A stretch of 64,000 bases of DNA from Bdellovibrio bacteriovorus HD100. GTDB taxonomy: Bacteria > Bdellovibrionota > Bdellovibrionia > Bdellovibrionales > Bdellovibrionaceae. This document shows, piece after piece, positions 42,973-52,723 of this stretch. Under the pieces are notes generated by a model. The model was not told where the DNA came from, ran no database searches, and saw nothing but the letters and a program-made list of their open reading frames with translations. Each line of letters starts with the position of its first letter. Positions within the stretch are counted from its first letter, which is position 1. The stretch spans positions 124,001-188,000 of the forward strand of contig NC_005363.1 of NCBI RefSeq assembly GCF_000196175.1, written 5' to 3'. The translations under genes were made by a program, and so were the position numbers.

Positions 42973-44350
42973 TGTTGTTGGACCATTTTGGCTTGTAGTA
43001 ATTGTTGTTGTCGTTGGTCACACGACGCTCTTCAGTTCCGTCCACGGTGGAAATATAGATCTGATTTTTCCCCGTGCGGTTGGACGTGTACATCACGAAT
43101 CTTCCATCCGGAGAGAATGAAGGGTCTTCGTTACTTGCCATGCGACCGTTTGGTTTCTTCGCGGAAGTCAGACGGATCATTCCAGTGCCGTCCGCGTTCA
43201 TCACAAAGATATCAAAGTTGTTGTCGCTCTGGCCGGCAAAGGCGATTTTCTTGCCATCCGGAGACCAGGACGGGGACGAGTTAAACACACCTGCAAAAGT
43301 GATGCGTTTCACATTGTTCCCGGCAGCGTCCGCCGTGTAAATCATCGGGCGGCCCGCACGGTCTGAAGAGAAGCTCAGCAACCCTTGTGGGGATACTGTC
43401 GGCTCCACGTTCAATGCTCCGGCAGGTCCATTGGTGATTTTGCCAACCAGAGTTCCATCCAGTCCCATTTTGTAGATGTCCGGGCTGTTACCCTGGGAAA
43501 TGGTCAGATAAATGTGTTTTCCGTCAGCCGAGAAGGACGCGCCTGAATTGATACCCTGGCGGTAAGAGATCAAAGATCTTTTCCCGGTCGTCAGATCCAA
43601 CAGCAGCATGTCGGCGTTGCGGAACTTTGCACCCACACGTTTCACATAAGAAGTGTAGGCGATCTTTTTACCGTCCGGAGACCATGCTGGAGAAATCGAG
43701 ATACTGCGATGATTCGAAACCTGTTCCATGTTCGCCCCATCCCAGTCCATCGTGAAGATTTCTTTGCTCTGGCCGCTGCCTTTGTCGCTGGAAACAACCA
43801 CGCGGGACAGGAACGGACCTTCAACACCGGTCAGGGCTTTCATGACGTCGTTGGCGAAAGTGTGCGCGATACGACGGGCACTGCTGGTTGGGCCTTTATA
43901 CTTTTTGCCCAGAACCAAGGCCGCACGGGGAACGTGGTAGGTGTAGGTTTCCAAAGTCACTTCGTTGCCGACAACCGAGTAACCCGCACGGATCAGGAAG
44001 TCAGCGCCGATGGAGGACCAGCTTTGGAATTTGAATCCGTTTGGCAGACCCGGAGCCGGCATCAAGCCGGTTTTGGAGGTGTCTTCCAGGAAAGCACTCT
44101 GGTTGATGAACTGGAAGTAAGAGGAAACGGTCAGATCGTTTGTGATCGTATTAAAGATCTCAACCCCGACACCCTGATTGCGGGAGGCTGTTGAAGGGGA
44201 GCCTGTGTATTGCAAAGGCGGGAACGCCATCAGGCTTTTTTTGGTGCGTGCTTCGCCCAACTTGATATAGATGCCATTGTTGTTTTGGGCATGGGAGAAA
44301 AGAGGGAATAGGCCGATAATCAGAGCAAGGGCCAGTATCTGTTTCATCAT
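42965..44350 (-). CDS. tolB: Tol-Pal system beta-propeller protein TolB
   Basis: 461 residues with a signal peptide ([18 protein letters not shown]), an N-terminal alpha/beta domain and a C-terminal propeller. The repeats carry the [35 protein letters not shown] and [12 protein letters not shown] signatures. TolB works in the periplasm between the TolQRA complex and Pal. An AGGAGG ribosome-binding site stands five bases before the first ATG; a second ATG follows immediately. No pal gene lies next to it, which is unusual. Confidence 0.93.
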
Positions 44351-44363
44351 GATGTCCTCCTAG

Positions 44364-45224
44364 TTATTCCGGGAATCCGATCAGGATTCCGTCCACAGAG
44401 AATACGGCAATCAGTTTTTCCGGCGGAGCCGGGAATGGTGCCGAACGGTCAATGGTTGCTAATACTTCTTCATCGTAGCTGGGATTGCCACTGGATTTAA
44501 CAATTTTTCTGCCCAGAATATTGCCGCGCGAATCCACGAACACACGCACCTGCGCTTTGTAATCGCGCTTCGCCAGCCATTCCGGGATTGTCCAATTTTG
44601 TTTGATGTGACGATCCAGATCGGAAATGTAGTTGTCGTTCTGAAGCTTGGCAATTCCCGTCAAAGATGTGCCAGGCGACAGGACGTTTCCTCTTACCGGC
44701 GTACTTCCGGTGGCGGCTTTGCCGGTTCCGGCAGCGGCCGCGGCTTTTTTCTTATCTTCGGCCACGTCCTCTTTGATTTTTTCCAATGCAGCCATGGCTT
44801 TGAGTTTGTCCAAAGCGTTTTGCTGCTGGGATTTCACTTTTTCCAGATTGATGCCCTCTTCCTTGGCTTTCGCCGGAGGAAGTTTCACAGGTTCTGGTTT
44901 TGGTGGGGTTTTCTTTTCCACCACTTTTTCCGGGGCCTTTTCGGGCGGTTTTTCTTTTACGGGTTCCTTGGCGACTTCTTTTTCAGGAAGGGCCGGTTTG
45001 GGATTTTCTTTTGCCGGGGGCGCCAGATCCTTGGGTTCCACCTTGTCCGGCAGGCCCACCATATCCACACGCACGGCTTGCGAGAAATCAATCGGTTCCG
45101 GATCAAAAAAGACCGTCTTCAAAGTAAAGATCGAGATAATAAGCGCGTGCAGGGCAAAGGAGATCCCTATGCCGCGGGTTACTTGCTCATCATTCTGCTG
45201 ATCTTTTTCCTCTAAATAATTCAC
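44364..45224 (-). CDS. tolA: TolA/TonB-like energy-transducing protein
   Basis: 286 residues. A cytoplasmic start leads to a transmembrane helix (ISFALHALIISIFTLKTVFF), then a long Pro/Lys/Glu-rich spacer (EPVKEKPPEKAPEKVVEKKT), an Ala/Lys-rich helical part and a C-terminal TonB/TolA-type domain (IKQNWTIPEWLAKRDYKAQV, DRSAPFPAPPEKL). It bridges inner and outer membrane and couples the TolQR motor to TolB/Pal. Position between tolR and tolB supports TolA rather than TonB. Confidence 0.9.
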   Translation of the reverse strand: MNYLEEKDQQNDEQVTRGIGISFALHALIISIFTLKTVFFDPEPIDFSQAVRVDMVGLPDKVEPKDLAPPAKENPKPALPEKEVAKEPVKEKPPEKAPEKVVEKKTPPKPEPVKLPPAKAKEEGINLEKVKSQQQNALDKLKAMAALEKIKEDVAEDKKKAAAAAGTGKAATGSTPVRGNVLSPGTSLTGIAKLQNDNYISDLDRHIKQNWTIPEWLAKRDYKAQVRVFVDSRGNILGRKIVKSSGNPSYDEEVLATIDRSAPFPAPPEKLIAVFSVDGILIGFPE

Positions 45225-45232
45225 AGCTCAGG

Positions 45233-45649
45233 TCATTGATCTTTCGGCTGAGTGATCAGGCCGATGTTAAAGATGCCAGCGGCACGCACTTCGGCCATAG
45301 CTTCCGCGACGAAGCCATAGTCCACTTTGCGGTCTGCCTGAATGTACACCTGTTTGTTCTTTTTATTTTCGAAGATCGCTTTCAGTTTCGGGCGCAGTTC
45401 GTTCATGGCGATCTTTTGTTTGGCGATGGTCATTCTTTGATCTGAATTGATCACCAGTACAAAAGGCTCTTCATTGACTTCAACACCGGAAGAAGAGGTC
45501 TTGGGCAGATCCACTTCAATCCCCTGTTGCATCAAAGGAGTCGTCACCATGAACATGATCAGCAACACCAGCATCACGTCCACCAAAGGCGTGATGTTGA
45601 TTTCGCTTAATGTCGCCCGGCTTTTTCCGCCGCCGCCACTCATTCCCAT
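45233..45649 (-). CDS. tolR: TolR/ExbD-family protein
   Basis: 138 residues. A short Gly/Ser-rich cytoplasmic start is followed by ATLSEINITPLVDVMLVLLI, a transmembrane helix holding the proton-relay Asp, then a periplasmic domain (IEVDLPKTSSSG; VYIQADRKVDYGFVAEAM). With TolQ it forms the proton-driven motor. It lies 2 bases after tolQ. Confidence 0.94.
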   Translation of the reverse strand: MGMSGGGGKSRATLSEINITPLVDVMLVLLIMFMVTTPLMQQGIEVDLPKTSSSGVEVNEEPFVLVINSDQRMTIAKQKIAMNELRPKLKAIFENKKNKQVYIQADRKVDYGFVAEAMAEVRAAGIFNIGLITQPKDQ

Positions 45650-45651
45650 GA

Positions 45652-46389
45652 TTAATTTCCTTGGAAGAAGTTACGTTTAACGATGTTCAGGAAGTCGGCG
45701 CCGAAGTTATTCAGAACGATCTCCTGTTTGCGAATTTTAGAGATAAAGTTGTTGTACAAAACAACCGCTGGAATCGCTGTTGCCAGACCGATTGCGGTGG
45801 CAATCAGGGCTTCCGAGATACCCGGCGCTACAACCGCCAAGCTGGCTGTTCCGGTCTGACCAATCTTGTGGAAGGAACCCATGATCCCCCAAACGGTACC
45901 GAAAAGACCGATGAAAGGACCGGTGGAGCCGGTTGTTGCCAGAACTGTCAGGCGGGATTCCAGTTTGGAAATTTCGCTTTCAGTGGCTTTGTTCAAAACG
46001 CGCTCCAGATTGTCGATGCCGGAAAGGATCGGTTTATCGCCTTCGGTTTTGGAAAGCAGCGGGGATTCAGAGATCTTTTTCATCTCCAGGTACACGGCTT
46101 TAAACACGCGGGCGACAGAAGAGTCTTTATATTGGTCGATGTCTTCAAACAACGTGTCTAAAGAATTTACCTTCCAGAATTTGGACAAGAACAGTTCATC
46201 GGACTGTTTCATGTTTTTGAACGTGACATATTTGGAGTAACCAATGGCCCAGCAGAAAACGGACATCACAATCAGCATCAACAAAGTCAGCTGAACAATG
46301 GGACTGGCTTGAGCGATAGCATCAATGGAGCTGGTGTTCACTGATACAGAGGGTGCAGCTTGGGCCGCGTTGACAAAAATAGGGGACAT
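45652..46389 (-). CDS. tolQ: TolQ/ExbB-family protein
   Basis: 245 residues with three transmembrane helices, near residues 28-50, 150-170 and 190-215. The conserved cytoplasmic-edge motif [21 protein letters not shown] and the [17 protein letters not shown] helix are typical of TolQ/ExbB. The first 27 residues form an Ala/Ser-rich extension before helix 1. The start follows GGAGG. It heads the tolQ-tolR-tolA-tolB-glnE operon. Confidence 0.94.
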   Translation of the reverse strand: MSPIFVNAAQAAPSVSVNTSSIDAIAQASPIVQLTLLMLIVMSVFCWAIGYSKYVTFKNMKQSDELFLSKFWKVNSLDTLFEDIDQYKDSSVARVFKAVYLEMKKISESPLLSKTEGDKPILSGIDNLERVLNKATESEISKLESRLTVLATTGSTGPFIGLFGTVWGIMGSFHKIGQTGTASLAVVAPGISEALIATAIGLATAIPAVVLYNNFISKIRKQEIVLNNFGADFLNIVKRNFFQGN

Positions 46390-46449
46390 ATCTAGACCTC
46401 CGTTAAGGTACGTCTTAAAAAGATATGCCCAAATGCATTTTGGATCAAC

Positions 46450-47316
46450 CTATTGAGCAGGACCTTGGTTTAGAAGACGGAGCAATTCTGGCAAATTCGT
46501 CGTGATAAGGCCTTCTGCCTTATAGCGAGTTGCATCAGCAAGCTGAGCTTCATTCTCGATAGGACCCAGGAAGATTCTTTTGTTGCGACGACGCATCTCT
46601 GTGATGATCTCGTCGTTGAACGCCGGACGCTTCATCAATGTAAATGGAGCGATGAACACATCACCCTTAAATTGAGTCGATGGCAGAATCCACAACGAAT
46701 CAAAGCTGAGCAATCTCATAATATCCGGATGGCTGGTGCCGTACACCCATTCTGGTTTCAGCTCTTTGATGGTTGTCATCACGATCAAAGCGTCGCTTTG
46801 AATCAGCGTGCGTTTGTTGGGTTTGAAAGCATCAATGGCGTTGACCACTGTGGAATGCACGTCGTGCACGTTATCCACGACATTCAGGACAAAGCGCGTT
46901 TCCGGGAACTGTTCGTAGTATTCTTTCAGTGCCGGAGTGGTCTTATAGAACTCGTTGATCTGCTCCCACGGATATTCCGACAGTTTTCCACCGGTCATGA
47001 TCTTGGCCGTCGGATTGGCTTTTTGTTCAGCCATCTTCATATCGATGAATTCACGGTCGCGGTTGGCTGGCAAAATGAACGGCACTTTGTCCTGGGAAAT
47101 GCGCACATCCGCCCAGATCACCGCATCGGGTTTGAGCTTCAGGGTCTCTTGAACCTTCTCCAGGGTGTCGGCTTTGACGATCACGATCGGAGCGGGGCCA
47201 GAAAAGAAGGCGTGTTCGTAGGCCGGGAAGGATTGCCCCAGACCCCATATACGGGCCATAAGCAGTAAAATACCAAGGATAAGGAAGCTGACAGCGGTAA
47301 TGAAAAGGATTCTCAT
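46450..47316 (-). CDS. GDPD-like TIM-barrel protein lacking catalytic residues
   Basis: About 288 residues, starting at the ATG at 47316 (GAAGG upstream); a further ATG six codons earlier is possible. An N-terminal membrane anchor (ILFITAVSFLILGILLLMAR) is followed by a domain laid out like glycerophosphodiester phosphodiesterases. Where the family has AHRG it reads VIVKADT, where it has ElD it reads IWADVRISQDKVP, and the later HD is PA. The late part (RIFLGPIENEAQLADATRYKAEGLITTNLPELL) matches the barrel's end. A binding rather than enzymatic role is likely. Confidence 0.68.
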   Translation of the reverse strand: MRILFITAVSFLILGILLLMARIWGLGQSFPAYEHAFFSGPAPIVIVKADTLEKVQETLKLKPDAVIWADVRISQDKVPFILPANRDREFIDMKMAEQKANPTAKIMTGGKLSEYPWEQINEFYKTTPALKEYYEQFPETRFVLNVVDNVHDVHSTVVNAIDAFKPNKRTLIQSDALIVMTTIKELKPEWVYGTSHPDIMRLLSFDSLWILPSTQFKGDVFIAPFTLMKRPAFNDEIITEMRRRNKRIFLGPIENEAQLADATRYKAEGLITTNLPELLRLLNQGPAQ

Positions 47317-47396
47317 AGGACCTTCGTATAGCATCCTAAGACTTTGAAATCAGCACATTTTTTCAAAACAGAAGGAAAGATTCCTGTCATAACCTT

Positions 47397-47421
47397 AAAT
47401 ACGTTAAAATTAGGCGTATTT
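47397..47421. promoter_or_regulatory. Inverted repeat, candidate operator of the Suf regulator
   Basis: AAATACG and CGTATTT are separated by 11 bases, about 92 bases above the Rrf2-type regulator gene that heads the suf operon. The dyad size suits an Rrf2/IscR dimer, so autoregulation in response to iron-sulfur status is a reasonable guess. Confidence 0.5.
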
Positions 47422-47512
47422 CGCCTTGTTTTTCAATTGGCTTTCTATTAGATAGAAGGCGACGCCGTGTCCGCAGAGGACCCTCTGAGGGCGCCGGTGA
47501 AGGGAACCTTAC

Positions 47513-47968
47513 ATGAATAAAATCAATCGCAAGCTTGAATACGCTCTGATGGCTCTCAAGTACATGAGTCAAAAGATCCCCGGGGAGCTCACAACTGCCA
47601 AAGAAGTGTCGGATTCATTCCACACACCTTTTGATGCGACTGCTCGTGTGATGCAGCAGATGGCCCAAAAGGGTGGGATTTTGCGCGCCGAATACGGAGC
47701 TAATGGCGGATATCAAATCACAAAAGACCTTGCGAAGGTTTCCATACACGACCTTGTTGAGGTGATTGAAGGACCAACTGCGTTGGTGAAATGCCTGCAC
47801 AAGGAAGCGCCTTGTGAAATTCAAGGCACCTGCAACATCGTGTCTCCGATCACAGCTTTGAACGACAGACTTACAGACTTCTACAAAAGCCTGAGCCTGA
47901 AAGAACTATTGGTGGAAAGAATGGCAATGCCAGCGAAAAAATCCTCAGAGGCGGTGGCCCATGGATAA
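47513..47968 (+). CDS. Rrf2-family iron-sulfur regulator of the suf operon
   Basis: 151 residues. A winged HTH ([53 protein letters not shown]) is followed by three Cys in the cluster-binding loop ([20 protein letters not shown]). The spacing is CX6CX5C, against CX5CX5C in IscR. It probably senses [2Fe-2S] supply and controls the suf genes. Its stop lies inside the sufB start (8-base overlap), and a dyad lies upstream. Confidence 0.92.
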   Translation: MNKINRKLEYALMALKYMSQKIPGELTTAKEVSDSFHTPFDATARVMQQMAQKGGILRAEYGANGGYQITKDLAKVSIHDLVEVIEGPTALVKCLHKEAPCEIQGTCNIVSPITALNDRLTDFYKSLSLKELLVERMAMPAKKSSEAVAHG

Positions 47969-49418
47969 TAACAAATCCTCCAGCAATCCGCTGGAAAGTT
48001 ACGAATACAAATACGGTTTCACCACCGACATTGAAACAGATCAGGTTCAGCTGGGTCTGAACGAAGACATCATTCGTCTGATCTCTGCGAAAAAGAACGA
48101 GCCAGAGTGGATGCTTGAATACCGCTTGAAGGCGTTCCGTCACTGGCTGACGATGGTGGAGCCTGAATGGGCGCACGTGTCTTATCCGAAGATCGACTTC
48201 CAGGCGATCCGCTATTATTCCGCGCCGAAAAAAGCGACGGACGAAGCTGACAAACCAAAATCTCTGGATGATCTGGATCCGGAGCTGATCAAGACATTTG
48301 AGAAGCTGGGTATTCCGCTGACCGAACAAAAGCGCATCTCCGGTATTGCCGTGGATGTGGTGTTTGACTCTGTTTCTGTGGGCACGACTCACACCGAAGT
48401 GCTGGATAAAGCCGGTGTGATCTTCTGTTCTATTTCTGAGGCGATTCACAAACATCCGGATCTGGTGAAAAAGTACCTGGGCTCTGTTGTACCTCACACG
48501 GACAACTATTATGCCGCTTTGAATGCGGCGGTCTTCACTGACGGATCTTTCTGTTACATCCCGAAAGGCGTTCGTTGTCCGATTGATCTTTCCACTTACT
48601 TCCGTATTAACGCCAAAGACACCGGTCAGTTTGAAAGAACTTTGCTGGTGTGTGATGAAGGCGGTTACGTGAATTACCTTGAGGGCTGTACGGCGCCTCA
48701 ACGTGATGAAAACCAGCTGCACGCCGCAGTGGTTGAGCTTGTGGCATTGGACAATGCCGAGATCAAGTATTCCACAGTTCAAAACTGGTACACAGGCGAT
48801 AAAGAAGGCCGTGGTGGTATCTATAACTTTGTGACCAAGCGTGGAAAAGCTCTTGGGAAGTATTCCAAGATCTCCTGGACCCAAGTGGAATCCGGTTCTG
48901 CGATCACTTGGAAATATCCTTCCTGCATTTTGCAGGGTGAAGGCTCTGAAGGGGCGTTCTACTCTGTGGCTTTGACTCACGATCTGATGCAGGCGGATAC
49001 CGGCACGAAGATGATTCATATTGGTAAAAACACCAAGAGCACGATCATCTCCAAAGGTATTTCCACGGACAAGTCCTCCAATGCTTACCGTGGTCAGGTG
49101 AAGATTCTGCCTTCGGCGGAAAATGCGCGCAACTACTCCCAGTGTGACTCCATGCTGGTGGGCGATCAAAGCAGTGCGCATACTTATCCTTATATTGAAG
49201 TGAAAAACAAAACTGCGACGATTGAACACGAAGCGACGACTTCACGTATCAGTGAAGATCAGATCTTCTATTTGCAGTCCCGCGGTCTGGATATGGAAAA
49301 AACAATTTCGATGCTGGTGAACGGCTTCTGTAAAGAGGTCTTTAAAGAGCTTCCTCTGGAATTCTCTGTCGAAGCCGTAAAACTGATCGAAATGAAACTT
49401 GAGAATAGTGTCGGCTAG
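47961..49418 (+). CDS. sufB: Fe-S cluster scaffold SufB
   Basis: 485 residues of the SufB beta-helix family. Recognisable stretches include [80 protein letters not shown] and the C-terminal [15 protein letters not shown]. SufB with SufC and SufD forms the scaffold on which clusters are built from sulfur delivered by SufS. Normal length; second gene of the operon. Confidence 0.96.
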   Translation: MDNNKSSSNPLESYEYKYGFTTDIETDQVQLGLNEDIIRLISAKKNEPEWMLEYRLKAFRHWLTMVEPEWAHVSYPKIDFQAIRYYSAPKKATDEADKPKSLDDLDPELIKTFEKLGIPLTEQKRISGIAVDVVFDSVSVGTTHTEVLDKAGVIFCSISEAIHKHPDLVKKYLGSVVPHTDNYYAALNAAVFTDGSFCYIPKGVRCPIDLSTYFRINAKDTGQFERTLLVCDEGGYVNYLEGCTAPQRDENQLHAAVVELVALDNAEIKYSTVQNWYTGDKEGRGGIYNFVTKRGKALGKYSKISWTQVESGSAITWKYPSCILQGEGSEGAFYSVALTHDLMQADTGTKMIHIGKNTKSTIISKGISTDKSSNAYRGQVKILPSAENARNYSQCDSMLVGDQSSAHTYPYIEVKNKTATIEHEATTSRISEDQIFYLQSRGLDMEKTISMLVNGFCKEVFKELPLEFSVEAVKLIEMKLENSVG

Positions 49419-49460
49419 GGCCGGCAGAGCGTAGCTGAAGCAGCTCAATAAAGGTGAAAT

Positions 49461-50219
49461 ATGAATTTACTAGAGATCAAAAACCTACATGCAAGAGTTG
49501 AAGAAAAAGAAATCCTGAAAGGTCTGAACCTGACAGTGAAACCGGGTGAAGTTCATGCCATCATGGGCCCGAACGGTTCCGGTAAATCCACACTTTCTAA
49601 AGTGCTTGCCGGTCACCCGGCGTATGAAGTCACTTCCGGTGAAGTGAAATACGAAGTGAACTTCAACATGACCAATTTGTTGGATCTTGAGCCGGATGAA
49701 AGAGCCAAAGAAGGCATCTTCCTGGCATTCCAGTATCCGATTGAGGTTCCGGGTGTTTCCAATTTCACGTTCCTGCATACGGCTTTCAACTCTGTATTGC
49801 AGCACCAGGGTTCTGAACCAATGCCGGAAGGTGAGTTCCGTGAATTCCTTTATCAGAAAATGAAACTGGTCAGCATGAAGCCTGAATACCTGGATCGCCC
49901 GGTGAACACAGGTTTTTCTGGTGGTGAGAAAAAGAAAAATGAAATTCTGCAGATGGCGGTTTTATCCCCGCGTCTGGCGCTTTTGGATGAAACAGATTCC
50001 GGTCTGGACATCGATGCTTTGCGTGTTGTTTCTGAAGGGGTGAACAAACTTCGCCGTAAAGACAACGCGATCATTCTGGTCACTCACTATCAGCGTCTGT
50101 TGGATTATATCAAACCGGACTTCGTTCACGTTTTGGCCAACGGCAAAATCATCGAGACTGGCGACAGCTCTTTGGCGCTGAAGCTGGAAGAAAAAGGCTA
50201 CGACTGGCTGACGGTATAG
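49461..50219 (+). CDS. sufC: Fe-S assembly ATPase SufC
   Basis: 252 residues. Walker A GPNGSGKSTLSK, Q-loop FLAFQYPIEVPGV, signature SGGEKKKNEILQMAV and Walker B ALLDETDSGLDID are those of SufC, a soluble ABC ATPase that drives SufBCD rearrangement. The CDS lies 42 bases after sufB and ends with TAG next to the sufD ribosome-binding site. Confidence 0.96.
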   Translation: MNLLEIKNLHARVEEKEILKGLNLTVKPGEVHAIMGPNGSGKSTLSKVLAGHPAYEVTSGEVKYEVNFNMTNLLDLEPDERAKEGIFLAFQYPIEVPGVSNFTFLHTAFNSVLQHQGSEPMPEGEFREFLYQKMKLVSMKPEYLDRPVNTGFSGGEKKKNEILQMAVLSPRLALLDETDSGLDIDALRVVSEGVNKLRRKDNAIILVTHYQRLLDYIKPDFVHVLANGKIIETGDSSLALKLEEKGYDWLTV

Positions 50220-50228
50220 GAAGTGACT

Positions 50229-51488
50229 ATGAACCTGTTAACGAGCTATGAAAAATTCAGTCAATCCAACCCTGCAGATGGCGCATTGTCCGCTTTCCGC
50301 AAGGCCGGGTATGACTATGCTCTAAATAAAGGTCTTCCGACCCGCAAGGATGAAGACTGGCACTATACCAGCGTGAAGACTTTGAACGAAGGCACGTTCC
50401 TGCCAAGCGCAGTGAATCCGGTAGAGCCCAGCCACGAAACTCTGGTAGAGATCAAAAAAAATCTGAATCCGGAATTTGCCAACATCGTTTTCTTTAACGG
50501 TGTATTGAATAAGACCCTGTCGGCAGATTTGCCAGCGGGTGTGAGTCTAAAAGAACTTTCCCAGTATCCGGCTCAGTTTGATGACACCTTTGATGCCTTG
50601 AACGGCGCCTATATGGCAAAACCGTTTTTGGTGACTGTTGCCAAAGAAACGTCTGTGGAAAAACCTGTGAATTTCGTCTTCTTCACGTCTGCGGAAGGGG
50701 GCCCATCACTGATGGTAAATCCTCGCCTGAGTCTTGACGTGGGCGCGCGTTCTTCCGTGCGTGTGCTGGAAAGCCATTACGGCAAAGCTGGCACCACTTA
50801 CTTTGCAAACTCTGTCAGTGATGTGCATGTTGGCGAAAGTGCCAAGCTTGTGTACGTGCGTGTTCAGGCTGAAAGCGAAAGTGCGGTGAATATCGGTCGC
50901 ACGCGTCTGGTGGTTGAAAAAGACGCCAACGTGGAAAGCCTGGCTTTTGCAACGGGTGCCAGACTGTCCCGTCATTCTTTGGATGTGATTTTGAACGGCC
51001 CTGGTTCCAATACGGAAATTCTGGGTGTGTACGCGGTTCGTGGCAACCAGCACGTGGACAACACTTCCTTGATCAACCACAAGGTAGGCGAGTGCAATAC
51101 CAATCAGCTTTATAAAGGTATTCTGGACGGGGAATCCCGTGCCGTGTTCTGCGGAACTGTTCGCATCGAAAAGGGTGCGCAGAAAGCCAACTCGGCCCAG
51201 TTGAATAATAATCTTCTTTTGAGCGGCAAAGCGGAAGCCGACAGCAAACCTTGTCTGCAGATTTATGCTGACGATGTGAAAGCGGCGCACGGATCCACAG
51301 TGGGTCAGTTGAACCGTGAAGAGCTGTTCTATCTGCAGTCCCGCGCCATTCCGAAAGAGAAAGCCATCCCGATGCTGAGCTACGGGTATCTTTCTGAAGT
51401 GATTTACAAAATTTCCGACGAGAACATCCAGAAATGGTTGTCTCGCCATCTGGACGAGGCGTTCAGCAGCCTTGCCCTGAATCGGTAA
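50229..51488 (+). CDS. sufD: Fe-S assembly protein SufD
   Basis: About 419 residues, starting at the ATG at 50229 with AGGAA upstream; a GTG two codons earlier is less likely. SufD features are TRKDEDWHYTSVKTLNEG near residue 40, GNQHVDNTSLINHKVGECNT, and the C-terminal HGSTVGQLNREELFYLQSRAIPK. It pairs with SufB in the SufBC2D scaffold and helps iron entry. sufS follows 5 bases downstream. Confidence 0.94.
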   Translation: MNLLTSYEKFSQSNPADGALSAFRKAGYDYALNKGLPTRKDEDWHYTSVKTLNEGTFLPSAVNPVEPSHETLVEIKKNLNPEFANIVFFNGVLNKTLSADLPAGVSLKELSQYPAQFDDTFDALNGAYMAKPFLVTVAKETSVEKPVNFVFFTSAEGGPSLMVNPRLSLDVGARSSVRVLESHYGKAGTTYFANSVSDVHVGESAKLVYVRVQAESESAVNIGRTRLVVEKDANVESLAFATGARLSRHSLDVILNGPGSNTEILGVYAVRGNQHVDNTSLINHKVGECNTNQLYKGILDGESRAVFCGTVRIEKGAQKANSAQLNNNLLLSGKAEADSKPCLQIYADDVKAAHGSTVGQLNREELFYLQSRAIPKEKAIPMLSYGYLSEVIYKISDENIQKWLSRHLDEAFSSLALNR

Positions 51489-51493
51489 GTGAT

Positions 51494-52723
51494 ATGAGTA
51501 ATCTAGACGACATATTTGCCTCTGTAAGATCCCAGTTTCCGGCTTTGACTCAGAAAGTTCATGGCAAGAACCTGGTTTATCTGGACAGTGGTGCGACAAC
51601 TTTGAAGCCGCAGTCGGTGGTCGACCGTATTGCGCATTTTTATTCTTATGAAACTTCCAATGTTCATCGTGGCGCACACTATCTGGGTGACGTGGCGACC
51701 GGACATTTCGAAGCGGCCCGCCAGAAGGTGGCCGAATTCCTGGGTGCCCGTCAGTCCGAGGAAATCATCTTTGTTCGTGGCACCACCGAGGGCGTGAACC
51801 TGGTGGCAAATTCCTGGGGCCTTTCCAACTTGAAGGCCGGGGATGAGATCCTGATCACCGTGATGGAGCATCACGGAAACATCGTGCCGTGGCAGATGGT
51901 CGCAGAAAAAGTCGGCGCCAAAGTCGTGGCCGCGGATATTCTGGACAATGGCGAGCTGGATCTTGAAGACTTCAAAAAGAAATTGAACTCTCGCACGAAG
52001 ATGGTGGCTTTCACCGCTTCTTCGAATGTTCTGGGCACGAACACAGACATGAAGCTTTTGACCAAGCTTGCTCATGAAGTGGGTGCGAAGGTTCTGGTGG
52101 ATGGGGCGCAGATCGTGTCTCAGTTGCCGGTGGATGTTTCTGATATTGATTGCGACTTCTTTGTGTTTTCTGCACACAAGCTTTTCGGCCCGTTTGGGTT
52201 TGGGGCTGTGTACGGAAAAAAAGAGATTCTGGATCAGATGCCCCCTTATCAGGGTGGCGGCAGTATGATTTCCAAGGTGACGATCGAAAAAACCACGTTC
52301 AATGATGTGCCGACGCGCTTTGAGGCCGGAACTCCGCACGTGGAAGGCGCCGTGGGATTGCATGCGGCACTGACGTTCGTTGAGAACATCGGTCTGGATA
52401 AGATTCATAAATATGAGATGGATCTTTTGAACTACGCAACTGGCAGGCTTCTGGAGATCCCGGATGTAAAAATCTACGGAACCTCTCAGAATAAAGGGGC
52501 GATTTTGTCCTTTAATCTGAAAGGGGCTCACCACTCTGACATTGGTCAGATTCTGGACCAAGAAGGTGTGGCAGTCAGAGCAGGACACCATTGTACGCAG
52601 CCGCTGATGGCGCGTCTGGGAGTTCCCGGCACCGTCAGAGCATCCCTTTCAGTGTATAATAATCGTGAAGATATTGATTCTATGGTTAAAGCCGTGGTGA
52701 AAGCCCGGGAGATGTTGTTATGA
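51494..52723 (+). CDS. sufS: Cysteine desulfurase SufS
   Basis: About 409 residues, starting at the ATG at 51494 (MSNLDDIFASVRSQFPALTQ); the longest frame runs 20 residues back into sufD. The PLP Lys lies in DFFVFSAHKLFGPFG and the active Cys in VRAGHHCTQPLMAR, with the type-II (SufS/CsdA) layout. LDSGATTLKPQSVVDRI near residue 28 is also typical. It withdraws sulfur from cysteine for the SufBCD scaffold. No SufE or SufU gene is seen in the window. Its stop overlaps the nfu start (ATGA). Confidence 0.95.
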   Translation: MSNLDDIFASVRSQFPALTQKVHGKNLVYLDSGATTLKPQSVVDRIAHFYSYETSNVHRGAHYLGDVATGHFEAARQKVAEFLGARQSEEIIFVRGTTEGVNLVANSWGLSNLKAGDEILITVMEHHGNIVPWQMVAEKVGAKVVAADILDNGELDLEDFKKKLNSRTKMVAFTASSNVLGTNTDMKLLTKLAHEVGAKVLVDGAQIVSQLPVDVSDIDCDFFVFSAHKLFGPFGFGAVYGKKEILDQMPPYQGGGSMISKVTIEKTTFNDVPTRFEAGTPHVEGAVGLHAALTFVENIGLDKIHKYEMDLLNYATGRLLEIPDVKIYGTSQNKGAILSFNLKGAHHSDIGQILDQEGVAVRAGHHCTQPLMARLGVPGTVRASLSVYNNREDIDSMVKAVVKAREMLL

